NCBI RefSeq assembly: GCF_040427915.1
Contig: NZ_JBETXJ010000002.1
Location: 1 to 64,000 of the forward strand
Reading direction: 5' to 3'
Length of the DNA: 64,000 nucleotides
Source: Gardnerella vaginalis
Lineage (GTDB): Bacteria > Actinomycetota > Actinomycetes > Actinomycetales > Bifidobacteriaceae
A model generated the notes under the pieces. The model did no database searches. It was not told the DNA's origin and worked only from the letters and a program-made list of their open reading frames with translations. Position numbers and translations under genes: made by a program. Positions 27,224 through 36,500 of the stretch are shown here, in pieces (the stretch's first letter is position 1; every line of letters begins with the position of its first letter).

Positions 27224-27694
27224 TTAATTATTTTTGCAATCATTCTTATAATCGTCAATCGCAGATTGCAAAATTAACACTGCTGACTGCTGATCAACCA
27301 TAGGACGATGCTTTCTTGTCGAAAAATCTGCATCTAACAGTTGTTTATGCGCCGTAACAGTTGTTAGTCTCTCATCTTTCCAAACAACTTCTGGAATAAA
27401 ATCGAGAGACCAATCTCCATAATCAAAAAGCGACTTCATTCTTTTGACTAAATTAGCACCCCAACGACGCGCTTTTTTAGCAGATTTTCCTTCAGTTCCA
27501 TCTAATTGCAAAGGAAGACCTATTACAACACGGCTAACACTATTATCTTCGATAATGTTTAAAACATCTTCAATCGCATTAAACGAATCACCATAGGATT
27601 GAACATTCCCAGCAGGATGAGCGAAAGTGAGCTCAGGGTCGGAAAGAGCTGTTCCGACCCTTGCATCACCTAAATCAATACCTAACCACACCAT
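27224..27694 (-). CDS. ruvX: Putative Holliday junction resolvase RuvX/YqgF
   Basis: The 156-residue protein has the RNase H-like motifs GIDLGDARVGTALSDP, VVIGLPLQLDGTEG, WKDERLTTVTA and VDQQSAVLILQ of the YqgF family. It is thought to process Holliday junctions or pre-16S rRNA ends. The start codon is 57 bp downstream of alaS, and mltG follows, so alaS-ruvX-mltG are probably cotranscribed. Confidence 0.94.
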   Translation of the reverse strand: MVWLGIDLGDARVGTALSDPELTFAHPAGNVQSYGDSFNAIEDVLNIIEDNSVSRVVIGLPLQLDGTEGKSAKKARRWGANLVKRMKSLFDYGDWSLDFIPEVVWKDERLTTVTAHKQLLDADFSTRKHRPMVDQQSAVLILQSAIDDYKNDCKNN

Positions 27695-27751
27695 TCTTTG
27701 TGCCGCTTTTGGTAAAGATTACATCGTTTTATTTAAGCTGATAGCAGCACG

Positions 27752-30436
27752 CTAAGCAAGCTGAGCAACTTGCGCTTTAACAGCATCCAATGCTTCGTCA
27801 ATCTTAGAAGCATCAGTTCCGCCGCCTTGAGCGAAGTCTGGCTTGCCGCCGCCACCGCCACCAAGCACCTTGGAAGCAGTACGCACAAGATCGCCAGCCT
27901 TGGCACCTAGACCACGCGCGGCGTCGTTAGTCGCCACCGCCACCATTGCACGATCCTCCTCATTCACGCCACACAGCGCCACAATCACAGGAGCATCCTC
28001 ACCTAAGCGAGAACGAACATCCAGTGTTGTTTTGCGCAAGGCATCGAAGGAACCAAAGTTGCCAACATTCTTTACAGCAAGCTTAACCGTTGCGCCACTT
28101 TGTTTAGCCGCCTCAACCAATTCTGGAACAGCATCGTTAAGCTGAGCCTCATACACCGAAGAAAGCTTGCGGTCTGAATCCTTCATCTTGTTGAGTAAGG
28201 ACTCCAAGCGCTCAGCTAACTCATCTGGGCGTGCATTAACCATGCCAGCAAGTTGCGCCACCAAAGCGTGCTCACGAGCACCATATTCATACGCCTCTTC
28301 GCCGCACAATGCATCAATACGGCGTACACCAGAACCAATGGAAGACTCGGAAAGAATGGTTACCATACCAATCTTGCCAGTGCTCTTAGCGTGAGTACCG
28401 CCGCAAAGCTCGCGGCTCCAACCGTCGCCAATCTCAACAACGCGCACAATATCGCCGTACTTTTCGCCGAACAAGTGCATTGCTCCAAGCTTGAAAGCGT
28501 CATCGATTGGCATTTCCTTTGGAACAACCTGCAAATCGTCACGAATGCGCTCGTTTACGCGAGCTTCTACACGGAGTAGCGCATCCTTATCAACAGCCTT
28601 TGGCCACTGGAAGTCAAAGCGCAAACGATCTGGATCAACTACAGAACCGCGCTGAGTTGCCTGTGGACCAAGCTCTTCGCGCAAAGCCTTGTGAAGAGTA
28701 TGCGTAGCAGTGTGGCTTCGAGCCAAAGCAGCCCTACGAACCTGATCAATATTCGTGTTCACTGGAGCTCCAACACTCAAAGTACCTTCAGTAAGTCGGC
28801 AGCTATGAACAATCAAATCCTTAATTGGACGCTGAACATCGTCAACTTCCAGAATTGCGCCGTCATCAGAAATGATCTCACCCTGATCAGCAATCTGACC
28901 GCCGCGCTCAGCATAGAATGGCGTGCGATCGAGAATAACTTCAACGTTTGCAGGAGCGGTAACGCTTTTAACAGAGCCCTTACCTGCTTCAACAATTGCT
29001 AAAACGTTTGAACGGCTTGAGAAGTCAGTGTAGCCGAGGAAGTCGATTGGCTTTTCAAGCTCCTTCTTAATGTCGTCGTAAACGCTAACGTCCACATTGT
29101 GACGCTTCTTCAAAGCATCAGCGCGAGCGCGACCTTTCTGCTCGCTCATAAGCTCACGGAACTTAGCTTCATCAACCTTAACACCCTGCTCAGCAGCCAT
29201 CTCAAGAGTCAACTCGATTGGGAAGCCGTAAGTATCATGCAAAGTAAATGCGTCGGAACCACCAACAATAGGGTCATCCTTGTGTTCTTTCTTAGCTTTT
29301 TCAACAGCCAAGTCAAGAATAGTTGTGCCCTTTTCAAGAGTTCTGCGGAACGCGTCTTCTTCACCATATGCAGCTTCGCTAACCTCGTGGAAAGTGTTGT
29401 TAAGCTCTGGGTAGCTTGGTTCCATTGCAGCCTTAGAAACTGGGAACAAGGTTGGAAGAACTGGGTCCTGAACGCCGAGCATGCGCATTGCGCGAACAGT
29501 TCTGCGAAGAAGACGACGAAGCACGTATCCGCGTCCAACGTTACTTGGACGCACACCATCGCTCATAATCATCAAAGCGGAACGTACGTGATCTGCTACA
29601 ACGCGGAAACGCACGTCAGCATCATTATTATCGCCGTACTTTACACCGCTAAGCTTTTCTGCAGCTTCAATAACTGGATAAACTTCGTCTGTTTCGTAAA
29701 TATTTTCCTTACCCTGCATAAGGTAAGCCAAACGCTCCAAACCAGCGCCAGTATCAATATTCTTCTGGTCAAGCTCACCAACAATATGCAAATCAGTCTT
29801 GGACTTTACGTTATCTACCTGGAAGTTTTCGAAAACCAAATCCCAAATCTCAATAAAACGAGATTCGTCAGCAGCAGGACCGCCATCCTTACCGTATTCA
29901 GGACCGCGATCAACGTAGATTTCGGAGCATGGGCCGCCAGGACCAGGACCACCAGTAGTCCAGAAGTTATCTTCCATACCGAAAACTTGCATGTGCTCTG
30001 GGTCGAAGCCCTCGTTCTTCCAAATTGCACGAGCTTCATCATCGTCGGTATAAGTAGTTACCCAAAGCTTTTCAGGGTCAAATCCGTATCCGCCCTTATC
30101 TTGCGGAGTTGTTAAAAGCTCCCAAGCGTAGTGAATCGCTTCTTCCTTGAAATAATCACCAAACGAGAAGTTACCAACCATCTGGAAGAACGTGCCGTGA
30201 CGAGTAGTCTTTCCGACTTCGTCAATATCAAGAGTACGCACGCACTTCTGGTTAGACGTCATTCTGCGAGAAGGAGGCGTTTGCTCTCCCAAAAGATAAG
30301 GTATGAATGGAACCATGCCTGCAATCGTGAAAAGCGTCGTTGGATTTGGTGAAATCAGCGATGCTGAAGGCACGACCATATGACCATGATTACCAAAGTA
30401 GTCAAGATAACGCTTTGCAATTTCTGCTGTGCGCAT
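27752..30436 (-). CDS. alaS: Alanyl-tRNA synthetase
   Basis: The 894-residue protein has normal length and order: an N-terminal class II catalytic core ([27 protein letters not shown]), the editing domain with zinc ligands in SHTATHTLH and [10 protein letters not shown], and a C-terminal domain with [15 protein letters not shown]. It charges tRNA-Ala and clears mischarged Ser and Gly. AAGGAG lies seven bases before the ATG. Confidence 0.98.
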   Translation of the reverse strand: MRTAEIAKRYLDYFGNHGHMVVPSASLISPNPTTLFTIAGMVPFIPYLLGEQTPPSRRMTSNQKCVRTLDIDEVGKTTRHGTFFQMVGNFSFGDYFKEEAIHYAWELLTTPQDKGGYGFDPEKLWVTTYTDDDEARAIWKNEGFDPEHMQVFGMEDNFWTTGGPGPGGPCSEIYVDRGPEYGKDGGPAADESRFIEIWDLVFENFQVDNVKSKTDLHIVGELDQKNIDTGAGLERLAYLMQGKENIYETDEVYPVIEAAEKLSGVKYGDNNDADVRFRVVADHVRSALMIMSDGVRPSNVGRGYVLRRLLRRTVRAMRMLGVQDPVLPTLFPVSKAAMEPSYPELNNTFHEVSEAAYGEEDAFRRTLEKGTTILDLAVEKAKKEHKDDPIVGGSDAFTLHDTYGFPIELTLEMAAEQGVKVDEAKFRELMSEQKGRARADALKKRHNVDVSVYDDIKKELEKPIDFLGYTDFSSRSNVLAIVEAGKGSVKSVTAPANVEVILDRTPFYAERGGQIADQGEIISDDGAILEVDDVQRPIKDLIVHSCRLTEGTLSVGAPVNTNIDQVRRAALARSHTATHTLHKALREELGPQATQRGSVVDPDRLRFDFQWPKAVDKDALLRVEARVNERIRDDLQVVPKEMPIDDAFKLGAMHLFGEKYGDIVRVVEIGDGWSRELCGGTHAKSTGKIGMVTILSESSIGSGVRRIDALCGEEAYEYGAREHALVAQLAGMVNARPDELAERLESLLNKMKDSDRKLSSVYEAQLNDAVPELVEAAKQSGATVKLAVKNVGNFGSFDALRKTTLDVRSRLGEDAPVIVALCGVNEEDRAMVAVATNDAARGLGAKAGDLVRTASKVLGGGGGGKPDFAQGGGTDASKIDEALDAVKAQVAQLA

Positions 30437-30622
30437 AGGTACGAACTCCTTGTGTTATATTAAAACGCCATGCAACAGGGCGGCACAAAAGAATATCATA
30501 CCATCATGCTTTAAGGCGCGAGTCGCAGAATGATTAATCTGCAAGACCAATTTTGATTATAAAACTTTACCTATAAAAACTTTAGTTATAAAAAACTTTC
30601 AAGACTCATTAGCAAGCTTATT

Positions 30623-30865
30623 TTATTTAGCATACTTATTAGCATACTTAGTATTAAGCTGCGACTCGTGAGTTTTTCTGCTGGAATTAAAATCCTTAAA
30701 TAAAGACAAAATCGTGGTTAAAGTAAAATTCTTCGGATCTTTATCAAAGAAAAAATCTCCAACACTTTCTGGGAATTTTCCTTTAATATAAGCGCGAGCC
30801 TTAGTAACAGACATCACGCCTATTACTATTCCTATGCAAAGCCAGAATAAACGCTTAAACATCAC
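30623..30865 (-). CDS. Small single-pass membrane protein, unknown
   Basis: The 80-residue protein has an N-terminal hydrophobic segment (LFWLCIGIVIGVMSVTKA) and a hydrophilic tail (SFPESVGDFFFDKDPKNFT-like stretch, then SSRKTHESQLN). It overlaps the upstream DUF948 gene by four bases (ATGA), so the two are coupled, which supports its being real. In actinobacteria a small protein commonly follows the DUF948 gene before alaS. I do not recognise a named family. Confidence 0.75.
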   Translation of the reverse strand: MMFKRLFWLCIGIVIGVMSVTKARAYIKGKFPESVGDFFFDKDPKNFTLTTILSLFKDFNSSRKTHESQLNTKYANKYAK

Positions 30866-31296
30866 TCCCCCTTAGACTCACTAGACTCACCAGAATTAGC
30901 TGCGTGGCGCGCAGAAGATTCTGAAAAATCTGTTGGAACTGTAGGCTTATTGAAGAATGCGTTAATAGTGTCCTTAAGAGCATATCCAGCTGCAGCAATC
31001 TTAATAATAGGTTTTCCAAGAAAAGCACCATACAAATCTGTAAGAGCACCAACATTAGTCGCAGTGGTGCGAGCAGCATCCGTAACAGCATTAACATCTT
31101 CTAAGGTTTTGTTTACTTGCTTTACCGTAGTAACAGACTCATCAATAGCAGGCAAAGCATGTTCACCTGATTCCTTAACGGTTTGAGCAATCTGATTAAA
31201 CATCTTACCCAACCTAATCAGAGGATAAATCATAAAACCAGAAAGAACCGCAAACGAAATCGCGGCAATCAGAGCGGCTATGTCTCCAACGCTCAT
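30862..31296 (-). CDS. DUF948 membrane-anchored protein
   Basis: The 144-residue protein begins MSVGDIAALIAAISFAVLSGF, an N-terminal membrane helix, followed by a long amphipathic stretch (GKMFNQIAQTVKESG and TVKQVNKTLEDVNAVTDAAR) that looks like coiled coil, and a short disordered tail. I chose ATG 31296 because AAAGAGG lies seven bases upstream and homologues start here; a start at 31341 would add 15 basic residues. It precedes a small membrane protein and alaS. The function is unknown. Confidence 0.85.
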   Translation of the reverse strand: MSVGDIAALIAAISFAVLSGFMIYPLIRLGKMFNQIAQTVKESGEHALPAIDESVTTVKQVNKTLEDVNAVTDAARTTATNVGALTDLYGAFLGKPIIKIAAAGYALKDTINAFFNKPTVPTDFSESSARHAANSGESSESKGE

Positions 31297-31456
31297 CGTA
31301 ACCTCTTTCCTGCTGTTTTTACGCGCGACCAACCCACGCAATGTATTTAAAAGATTAACGAAGAGTCAAGACTCTTCGAGTAAACCACTAACACATATCT
31401 TTCTTAATATATCAACACTAATATATCAATATATAAAAGTAGATTTACAGTACGAT

Positions 31457-32131
31457 CTACTCGTTGTAACCCTTAATGGTTATAGCCTGATCAAGTGGCT
31501 TAGAAATGTCAAAATCTAAACGAGTCACACTACCATTTTGCGGACGCTCGCTCAAATCGTAGCCAGCAGGCGCAAAACGATGCATAAGACTTAAAAGCGT
31601 GTTCCCGTGAGATATTTGCAAAACACTATCCCCATCTTTTAACACTGGATTGCTGGCGATTATTTTAAAACCGCCCTCAACACGCTTCCAATACTCAATA
31701 TCCGACTCAGCATCATGGAACGGGTCCGCCTCTTTAAGCATGTCGCGAGTAGCCGAAAGCCCAAACTTTTCAACGATTTCGTTATATGTTTTAGCACCAT
31801 GAGGCGCACCTGCCGCCCACCAAGCCATATTCATGTCTTGTCCTTCAAAATATCCGTAGCATTGCTCACGAAAATGCATATCGCTTATGAGTTGTGGTAG
31901 AGCATGAGTGTGTTTTTCGTTTTCGCTTAAAATACGCTCAGCAGTGATTTGCGCACGAGTTGTATCTGAGCAATATGCTGCAGCAAAAATGACATTCGCT
32001 AATTTTTCTGCTGCACGATCTGCGTCTGCAAGTCCTTTATCGGTAAGAGGAGAATTTGACCAGCCTTGAAGACGATTGTAGCAATTAAACATGGTTTGAC
32101 CATGACGAACTAAATAAAGATGCAGCAACAT
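31457..32131 (-). CDS. Histidine phosphatase family protein
   Basis: The 224-residue protein has the phosphohistidine motif LYLVRHGQTMFN at its start, DTTRAQITAERIL, the acid region FREQCYGYFEGQ and the second His in LQISHGNTLLSL. It belongs to the phosphoglycerate mutase-like superfamily; whether it acts on a sugar phosphate or something else cannot be told. It is transcribed in the same direction as its neighbours but separated by gaps of over 150 bp. Confidence 0.92.
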   Translation of the reverse strand: MLLHLYLVRHGQTMFNCYNRLQGWSNSPLTDKGLADADRAAEKLANVIFAAAYCSDTTRAQITAERILSENEKHTHALPQLISDMHFREQCYGYFEGQDMNMAWWAAGAPHGAKTYNEIVEKFGLSATRDMLKEADPFHDAESDIEYWKRVEGGFKIIASNPVLKDGDSVLQISHGNTLLSLMHRFAPAGYDLSERPQNGSVTRLDFDISKPLDQAITIKGYNE

Positions 32132-32164
32132 AACTTAATCATCTCACTTTTAATAAATTGTTTT

Positions 32165-32236
32165 ACACAATGTTTTATGCAATGCTTCATACAGTGCTTT
32201 AAACAATGCTTCGTATAGTGCTTCACACAGTGCTTC
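32165..32236. repeat. 12-bp degenerate tandem repeat, 6 copies
   Basis: Units resembling ACACAGTGCTTC repeat six times between the phosphatase gene and galT. Substitutions between units suggest that it is an old array. Confidence 0.85.
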
Positions 32237-32265
32237 ACACAAATTGACTTTGTTATTGTTTAATC

Positions 32266-32306
32266 AGACTAATACAAGTAAGACTAATACAGGTCAGACT
32301 AATCCA
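32266..32306. repeat. 15-bp tandem repeat overlapping galT stop
   Basis: AGACTAAT starts recur at 32266, 32281 and 32296. The third unit contains the galT stop codon (CTA on plus strand), so the array copies the last codons of galT downstream. Confidence 0.85.
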
Positions 32307-34278
32307 AATCAACATCGCCTAATTCTTGGAACCTACTTGCAATCAGCTCTGGCGTTGTATCAGAAATCCAAGATGCCATCCCAGCTTCCGATCCAGCCAA
32401 ATACTTGATTTTGTTAGCATCTCGCATAAACGAGAAGAATTGTAAATTAAGACGATAATGCGCACGACGAGAATCATGTACAGGAGCCTGATGCCATGCT
32501 GCAACATAAGGCAAGTCAACAAATTCGCTAGAATTTGCAGCACTCATACCCGAAGATAAGTTGAAAGCAGCCGAACCTGCAAACGATTTAGCACCAGAGT
32601 CGCCATTAAAACCAAAGAATTTATTAGCACGTCTAAGAAGTGTTATATAAATTTGTGCCAAATCCCAACGCTCTTGGTCATCAAGCTGATCCAAAGTAAG
32701 AACATCACGAACAGGAGCAACATGAACCTCGAGTGGCCATCGAGCAGCAGCTGGAACATACGCAACCCAACTATGATTATGCATAATCACACGCTTTTTA
32801 GCCTCAATCTCCGAATTCATCAAATCCTTAAGAAGATTACTGCCAGTACGCTCAAAATAAGCCTCTGTGTGACGCAACTCCTGCTCCAACCTAGGAGCAA
32901 TAAACGGATAAGCATAAATCTGACCGTGAGGATGATTCAAAGTCACACCAATTTGGCTGCCGTGATTTTCAAAAGGATAAATCTGCTTAATGCCATCAAT
33001 TTGGCTAATTTCCGCGGTTCTAAACGCCCAAGCTTCAACAATCGTTCGCATACGCAAAACAGAAAGATTAGCTGGAAGCATGTTTTCGTTGGAACTAAAG
33101 CAAATCACCTCACAACGACCAGCTGCAGGAGCCTGCTTCCATAACGGATTGCCGTCAACGTAGGTTGTTGTGTTTGGCACTCCTGCAACCTGAGCCATAG
33201 CTGGATAGCGGTTTTCAAAAACAACAACGTCGTAGTCTTCGTCTGGAATCTCGCCATCTTGATACTCAGATTCTGGCTTTCTACCAGCGAATGGGTCGAT
33301 TCTTGATTGCTGCTCACTATCGCTATTTAAGCTATCACTATTTGAACTCTCTCTAAGAATGGGGGCTGGTCGTTTTGCCCACAGCCTAGACATAGGAATC
33401 CAATCTCCTGTAAGCGGATCCTGACGCATCTGTGGAACTTCGCTAGGAACCTCATTACCTTCGCTATCAAAATGAGAAGTAAAGCGATACGCCAACTTTC
33501 TAGGGTCAATCAGTTCCCTTGTTTTGTGTCCGCTAACATATTCTGGATTGTCGTCGATGTAGAAAAAGTCGCGACCGTCGGAAAGCTTTGTTGCCGTAAT
33601 ACGAATATGCTCACGTGCGTAAGTTCCTGGGCGATACAACTTATACGGATACTCTCCACCGAAATCTCGAATAGGAGTTTGAACAGTCGGAATTTGTTGC
33701 GTTTGGTAGAAGGCATTATCGCCTAGCGAAGAGCGCATTGGCGACTGTAATCCTTGGTATGATTCCGAATGCGTAGTAGATTGCGCAGACTGCACGTTTT
33801 CAGCCGCCTCTTCTTCTGCTTGAGCTACAAGACTACTCAGCGAAGAATCTCCAACACCCGTGCTGGTTATCTTGTTAATAACCGAGTCGTTTGCGCCGCC
33901 AGCCTTGTTCCTAGCGCGAATTACATTAATGTCTATTGCATCAAAAGCATCTGTGTCTTCCAAGCTTTTTTCAACTTGACGCTCATCTGCCTTCTTATGC
34001 GTAGTGCCATCTTCGTCAATCTCAAATCCTGCTGCAGCGCCACCTTCAAATCCACCGCCAGGACCAGCGAAACCAGCTGTTGTTGGAATATTGTGAAGTC
34101 CTGCAACTTTTTTAGGCTTTTCCACAAAATCATCCCCTTCAAAAATGTTATTGTTTAGCACGTCTTTTGCGTCTCTTACATCTTCTGCATCTTCTGCATA
34201 CTGTGCGTTGTGCGCATTCATATATTGCTGTGCTTCTTGCACCGCTTGCGCATCTTCTTCACTGCTAATTTGAGACAT
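32299..34278 (-). CDS. galT: Galactose-1-phosphate uridylyltransferase with long N-terminal extension
   Basis: The catalytic part (about residue 205 to the end) has RQDPLTGDWIPMS, FENRYPAM, the active-site HPHGQ in TLNHPHGQIYAYPF and a C-terminal YRLNLQFFSFMRD. It transfers UMP between glucose-1-phosphate and galactose-1-phosphate in the Leloir pathway. The first 200 residues are Gln/Ala/Asp-rich then Ser/Gly-rich, apparently disordered, and not part of the usual enzyme, which is near 400 residues. GGAG six bases before ATG 34278 favours it over ATG 34290. Confidence 0.92.
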   Translation of the reverse strand: MSQISSEEDAQAVQEAQQYMNAHNAQYAEDAEDVRDAKDVLNNNIFEGDDFVEKPKKVAGLHNIPTTAGFAGPGGGFEGGAAAGFEIDEDGTTHKKADERQVEKSLEDTDAFDAIDINVIRARNKAGGANDSVINKITSTGVGDSSLSSLVAQAEEEAAENVQSAQSTTHSESYQGLQSPMRSSLGDNAFYQTQQIPTVQTPIRDFGGEYPYKLYRPGTYAREHIRITATKLSDGRDFFYIDDNPEYVSGHKTRELIDPRKLAYRFTSHFDSEGNEVPSEVPQMRQDPLTGDWIPMSRLWAKRPAPILRESSNSDSLNSDSEQQSRIDPFAGRKPESEYQDGEIPDEDYDVVVFENRYPAMAQVAGVPNTTTYVDGNPLWKQAPAAGRCEVICFSSNENMLPANLSVLRMRTIVEAWAFRTAEISQIDGIKQIYPFENHGSQIGVTLNHPHGQIYAYPFIAPRLEQELRHTEAYFERTGSNLLKDLMNSEIEAKKRVIMHNHSWVAYVPAAARWPLEVHVAPVRDVLTLDQLDDQERWDLAQIYITLLRRANKFFGFNGDSGAKSFAGSAAFNLSSGMSAANSSEFVDLPYVAAWHQAPVHDSRRAHYRLNLQFFSFMRDANKIKYLAGSEAGMASWISDTTPELIASRFQELGDVDLD

Positions 34279-34504
34279 CTTTGACTCCATCGTCTCTTTA
34301 TTCTTCTTTATCTTCTTTTATTTTCGTATAACTTCTTATTCTTGTATCTTCTTACTTACAACGCTTAATAGACGCTTAGTTATCTATTATATATTTTCTG
34401 ATTCAACACTCGCAGAATGTTATATTTTGTAATATAACGAATATTATTGTGAATAATTATATGTGATTTTGTTTTTTTATTAAACTGTTTTGTTATAAAA
34501 TGTG

Positions 34505-34518
34505 CGGTTGCTGGCGAC
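34505..34518 (+). repeat. Dispersed uptake-like motif, copy 2
   Basis: CGGTTGCTGGCGACTAATCC is found in non-coding DNA between rpsD and galT, which shows the motif is not kept for a peptide. Confidence 0.85.
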
Positions 34519-34606
34519 TAATCCCAAACAAAAGTTAATACATCACAACATATCACTATCTTTTAGCATAATTCAGACTGCTTTTGATGCAAACACGCTA
34601 TAACTT

Positions 34607-34760
34607 CCTGCTTTTGTTTACCATTTGACCCAATACGTAAACAAACACGGGCAATCGTTCCTGCTTTTGTTTACCAAAACACCAAAAAAGGGAACAAACA
34701 CGGGCAAGTGTTCCTGCTTTTGTTTACCATTTGACCCAATACGTAAACAAACACGGGCAA
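34607..34760. repeat. 53-bp tandem repeat, 3 copies
   Basis: Units start at 34607, 34660 and 34713 with CCTGCTTTTGTTTACC and end AAACAAACACGGGCAA. Each unit is internally inverted (TTTGTTTAC/GTAAACAAA). Units 1 and 3 share their central bases while unit 2 differs. The same family occurs at 62693-62844 and 41475-41555. Confidence 0.9.
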
Positions 34761-34789
34761 ATTACAGCAAAAATCGCCGCCACAACGCA

Positions 34790-34824
34790 TTGACCCCCAC
34801 TATGCAATGCACAGCAGGGGTCAA
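34790..34824 (-). terminator. Likely rpsD terminator
   Basis: TTGACCCC and GGGGTCAA form a perfect 8-bp stem 32 bp after the rpsD stop codon; there is no strong T-tract. Confidence 0.6.
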
Positions 34825-34855
34825 GCGGTATGTCCTTAAGAATGAAATCCAGAAT

Positions 34856-35482
34856 TTAGCGAGCGTAGTACTCGACGACGTACTGGATGTTGACTTCAAC
34901 TGGAATCTGATCGACTTCCGGCTTACGAGTCAAAGTAGCCTTCAAAGAGGCAAGATTCACATCGAGGTAACCAGGAACTGCTGGCAAAACGTCACGATGA
35001 ACGCCTTCAGCAGCCATCTGGAATGGCACCATTGTCTGGCTCTTAGCGCGAACCTGAATGGTCTGGCCTGGCTTAACACGGTAGGATGGGCGATCAACAA
35101 GATTGCCATCTACCAAGATGTGACGATGCACAACAAACTGGCGAGCCTGAGCGGTTGTGCGAGCAAAACCTGCGCGCAAAACCAAAGCGTCAAGACGGGT
35201 TTCCAAATCGGTGAGCATTGCGTCACCAGTCTGACCTGCAGTGTGCGTACCCTTTTCGTAAGCTGCACGAAGCTGCTTCTCGGAAAGACCGTACTGAGCG
35301 CGAAGACGCTGCTTCTCGCGAAGACGTACTGCGTAATCGGACTCGGTACGACGACGAGTGCGGCCGTGCTCACCTGGAGCATATGGACGCTTCTCGAAAA
35401 TACGCTGAGCCTTTGGGGTCAAAGCGATGCCGAGGGCGCGAGAAAGACGCACCTGACGGCGAGAACGCTGAATATTAGTCAT
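34856..35482 (-). CDS. rpsD: 30S ribosomal protein S4
   Basis: The 208-residue protein starts MTNIQRSRRQVRLSRALGI, and has the S4 RNA-binding domain (LETRLDALVLRAGFA, ARQFVVHRHILVDGN) and the usual C-terminal PVEVNIQYVVEYYAR. It is a primary 16S rRNA binder. Length matches actinobacterial S4. It stands alone here rather than in the S13-S11 operon, as expected in bifidobacteria. Confidence 0.98.
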   Translation of the reverse strand: MTNIQRSRRQVRLSRALGIALTPKAQRIFEKRPYAPGEHGRTRRRTESDYAVRLREKQRLRAQYGLSEKQLRAAYEKGTHTAGQTGDAMLTDLETRLDALVLRAGFARTTAQARQFVVHRHILVDGNLVDRPSYRVKPGQTIQVRAKSQTMVPFQMAAEGVHRDVLPAVPGYLDVNLASLKATLTRKPEVDQIPVEVNIQYVVEYYAR

Positions 35483-35735
35483 TACTAATCCTTTATTCTG
35501 TCGTTATCTGAACGGAACGTGAACCAAACATTTATGATTATTCACGCTGAGCCGGCCTCTCCAGTGCTTCTTCGTGCTAACACACGAACGCGAAAGCATT
35601 AAAACGCTGAAATAACGCCATAATTCTTACGCGCCGACCCACTGATGGGCTAAGGCTCCAGATAATGCCTACGAAAATAGGCATCGTTCCTTATGCTACT
35701 CCACACCGTAGATACTCGCGCTCGCGCAACAAAGC
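35483..35735 (-). promoter_or_regulatory. Putative structured leader of rpsD
   Basis: The 253 bp upstream of rpsD hold several small hairpins: ATGCC(T) with AGGCAT around TACGAAAAT at 35666-35685, and TTCGTG/CACGAA around 35571-35588. Ribosomal protein S4 often represses its own mRNA, so a leader is plausible, but I cannot match it to a known structure. Confidence 0.3.
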
Positions 35736-36500
35736 TCAGTCACAGAGTGCACGAAGTACGCCAGAATCCATTGTGTAAACACTGTTAGCGCTTGCAGCAA
35801 CAGATTCATCGTGAGTAACGACTAAAACAGCCGCGCCAGAAGCAACACAATCGCGCAGCAGAGACACCACAGTTTGAGTGTTTTGCGAATCCAAATCGCC
35901 CGTAGGCTCATCTAACAGCAGCAAACGCGGGTTGTTAATCAAAGAGCGCGCAATCATAACGCGTCTCATTTCTCCGCCAGAAAGCTCACGCGGATAACAA
36001 TGCGCAAGATCGTCAACATTAAGACGCTTAAGCAAATTTATAGCTCGAGAAGCCACATTCGTACAATCTTCTGGCTCAAATTTTTCCGCTGAATCGTCTA
36101 CCCGCCTAGAAGAGGAATCAGCAATCTTAACGGGTAGAATAACATTATTTAACACATTCAAATTAGCAAGCAGTGTCTGCGATTGCGTAACAAAACCAAT
36201 GTTTTTTGCGCGAATCGCAGAAATTTGCTCGTCGCTTACAGAAGGAGACGAAATATCATATTCAAAAATAGTAACGTTTCCACGCGTCGGCTTTAGAAGT
36301 CCTGCAATCATGTTTAAAAGAGTAGACTTTCCATTGCCAGATTTGCCCATAATCGCCACAAAGTCGCCAGCTTTAAGCGAAAAATCGACATTGTCTACAG
36401 CGATAAACTTCCTATTTTTGCGTTTAAATTCGCGAGTGACGTTTTTAAGATTTACTACTAAATCGTTACTAACAACTTTATTCGCCATTTTATTCGCCAT
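35736..36500 (-). CDS. ABC exporter ATPase (MacB/LolD type)
   Basis: The 254-residue ATPase has Walker A GKSGNGKSTLLN, Q-loop GFVTQSQTLLANL, signature LSGGEMRRVMIARS and Walker B LLLLDEPTGDLDS. This pattern is typical of partners of FtsX-type permeases, and the permease gene ends inside its start region. The start is duplicated: a 12-bp tandem repeat gives MANKMANK, with one ATG at 36500 inside the permease gene and a second at 36488 just past its stop. Confidence 0.92.
   Translation of the reverse strand: MANKMANKVVSNDLVVNLKNVTREFKRKNRKFIAVDNVDFSLKAGDFVAIMGKSGNGKSTLLNMIAGLLKPTRGNVTIFEYDISSPSVSDEQISAIRAKNIGFVTQSQTLLANLNVLNNVILPVKIADSSSRRVDDSAEKFEPEDCTNVASRAINLLKRLNVDDLAHCYPRELSGGEMRRVMIARSLINNPRLLLLDEPTGDLDSQNTQTVVSLLRDCVASGAAVLVVTHDESVAASANSVYTMDSGVLRALCD

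Larger units (their letters stand above)
34279..34855. other. Intergenic between rpsD and galT
   Basis: From the rpsD side this gap holds a terminator (34790-34824), three 53-bp tandem repeats (34607-34760), one copy of the dispersed motif (34505-34518) and an AT-rich stretch next to galT that should contain its promoter. No gene. Confidence 0.8.

Noticed and set aside
29099..30115. A 338-codon plus-strand frame inside alaS
   Set aside because: It lies wholly antisense to the conserved alanyl-tRNA synthetase catalytic core and has low-quality composition.
34607..34760. CRISPR array
   Set aside because: The repeats have a regular 53-bp period, but the parts between conserved blocks are not unique spacers (units 1 and 3 are the same), only three units exist, and no cas genes are present.
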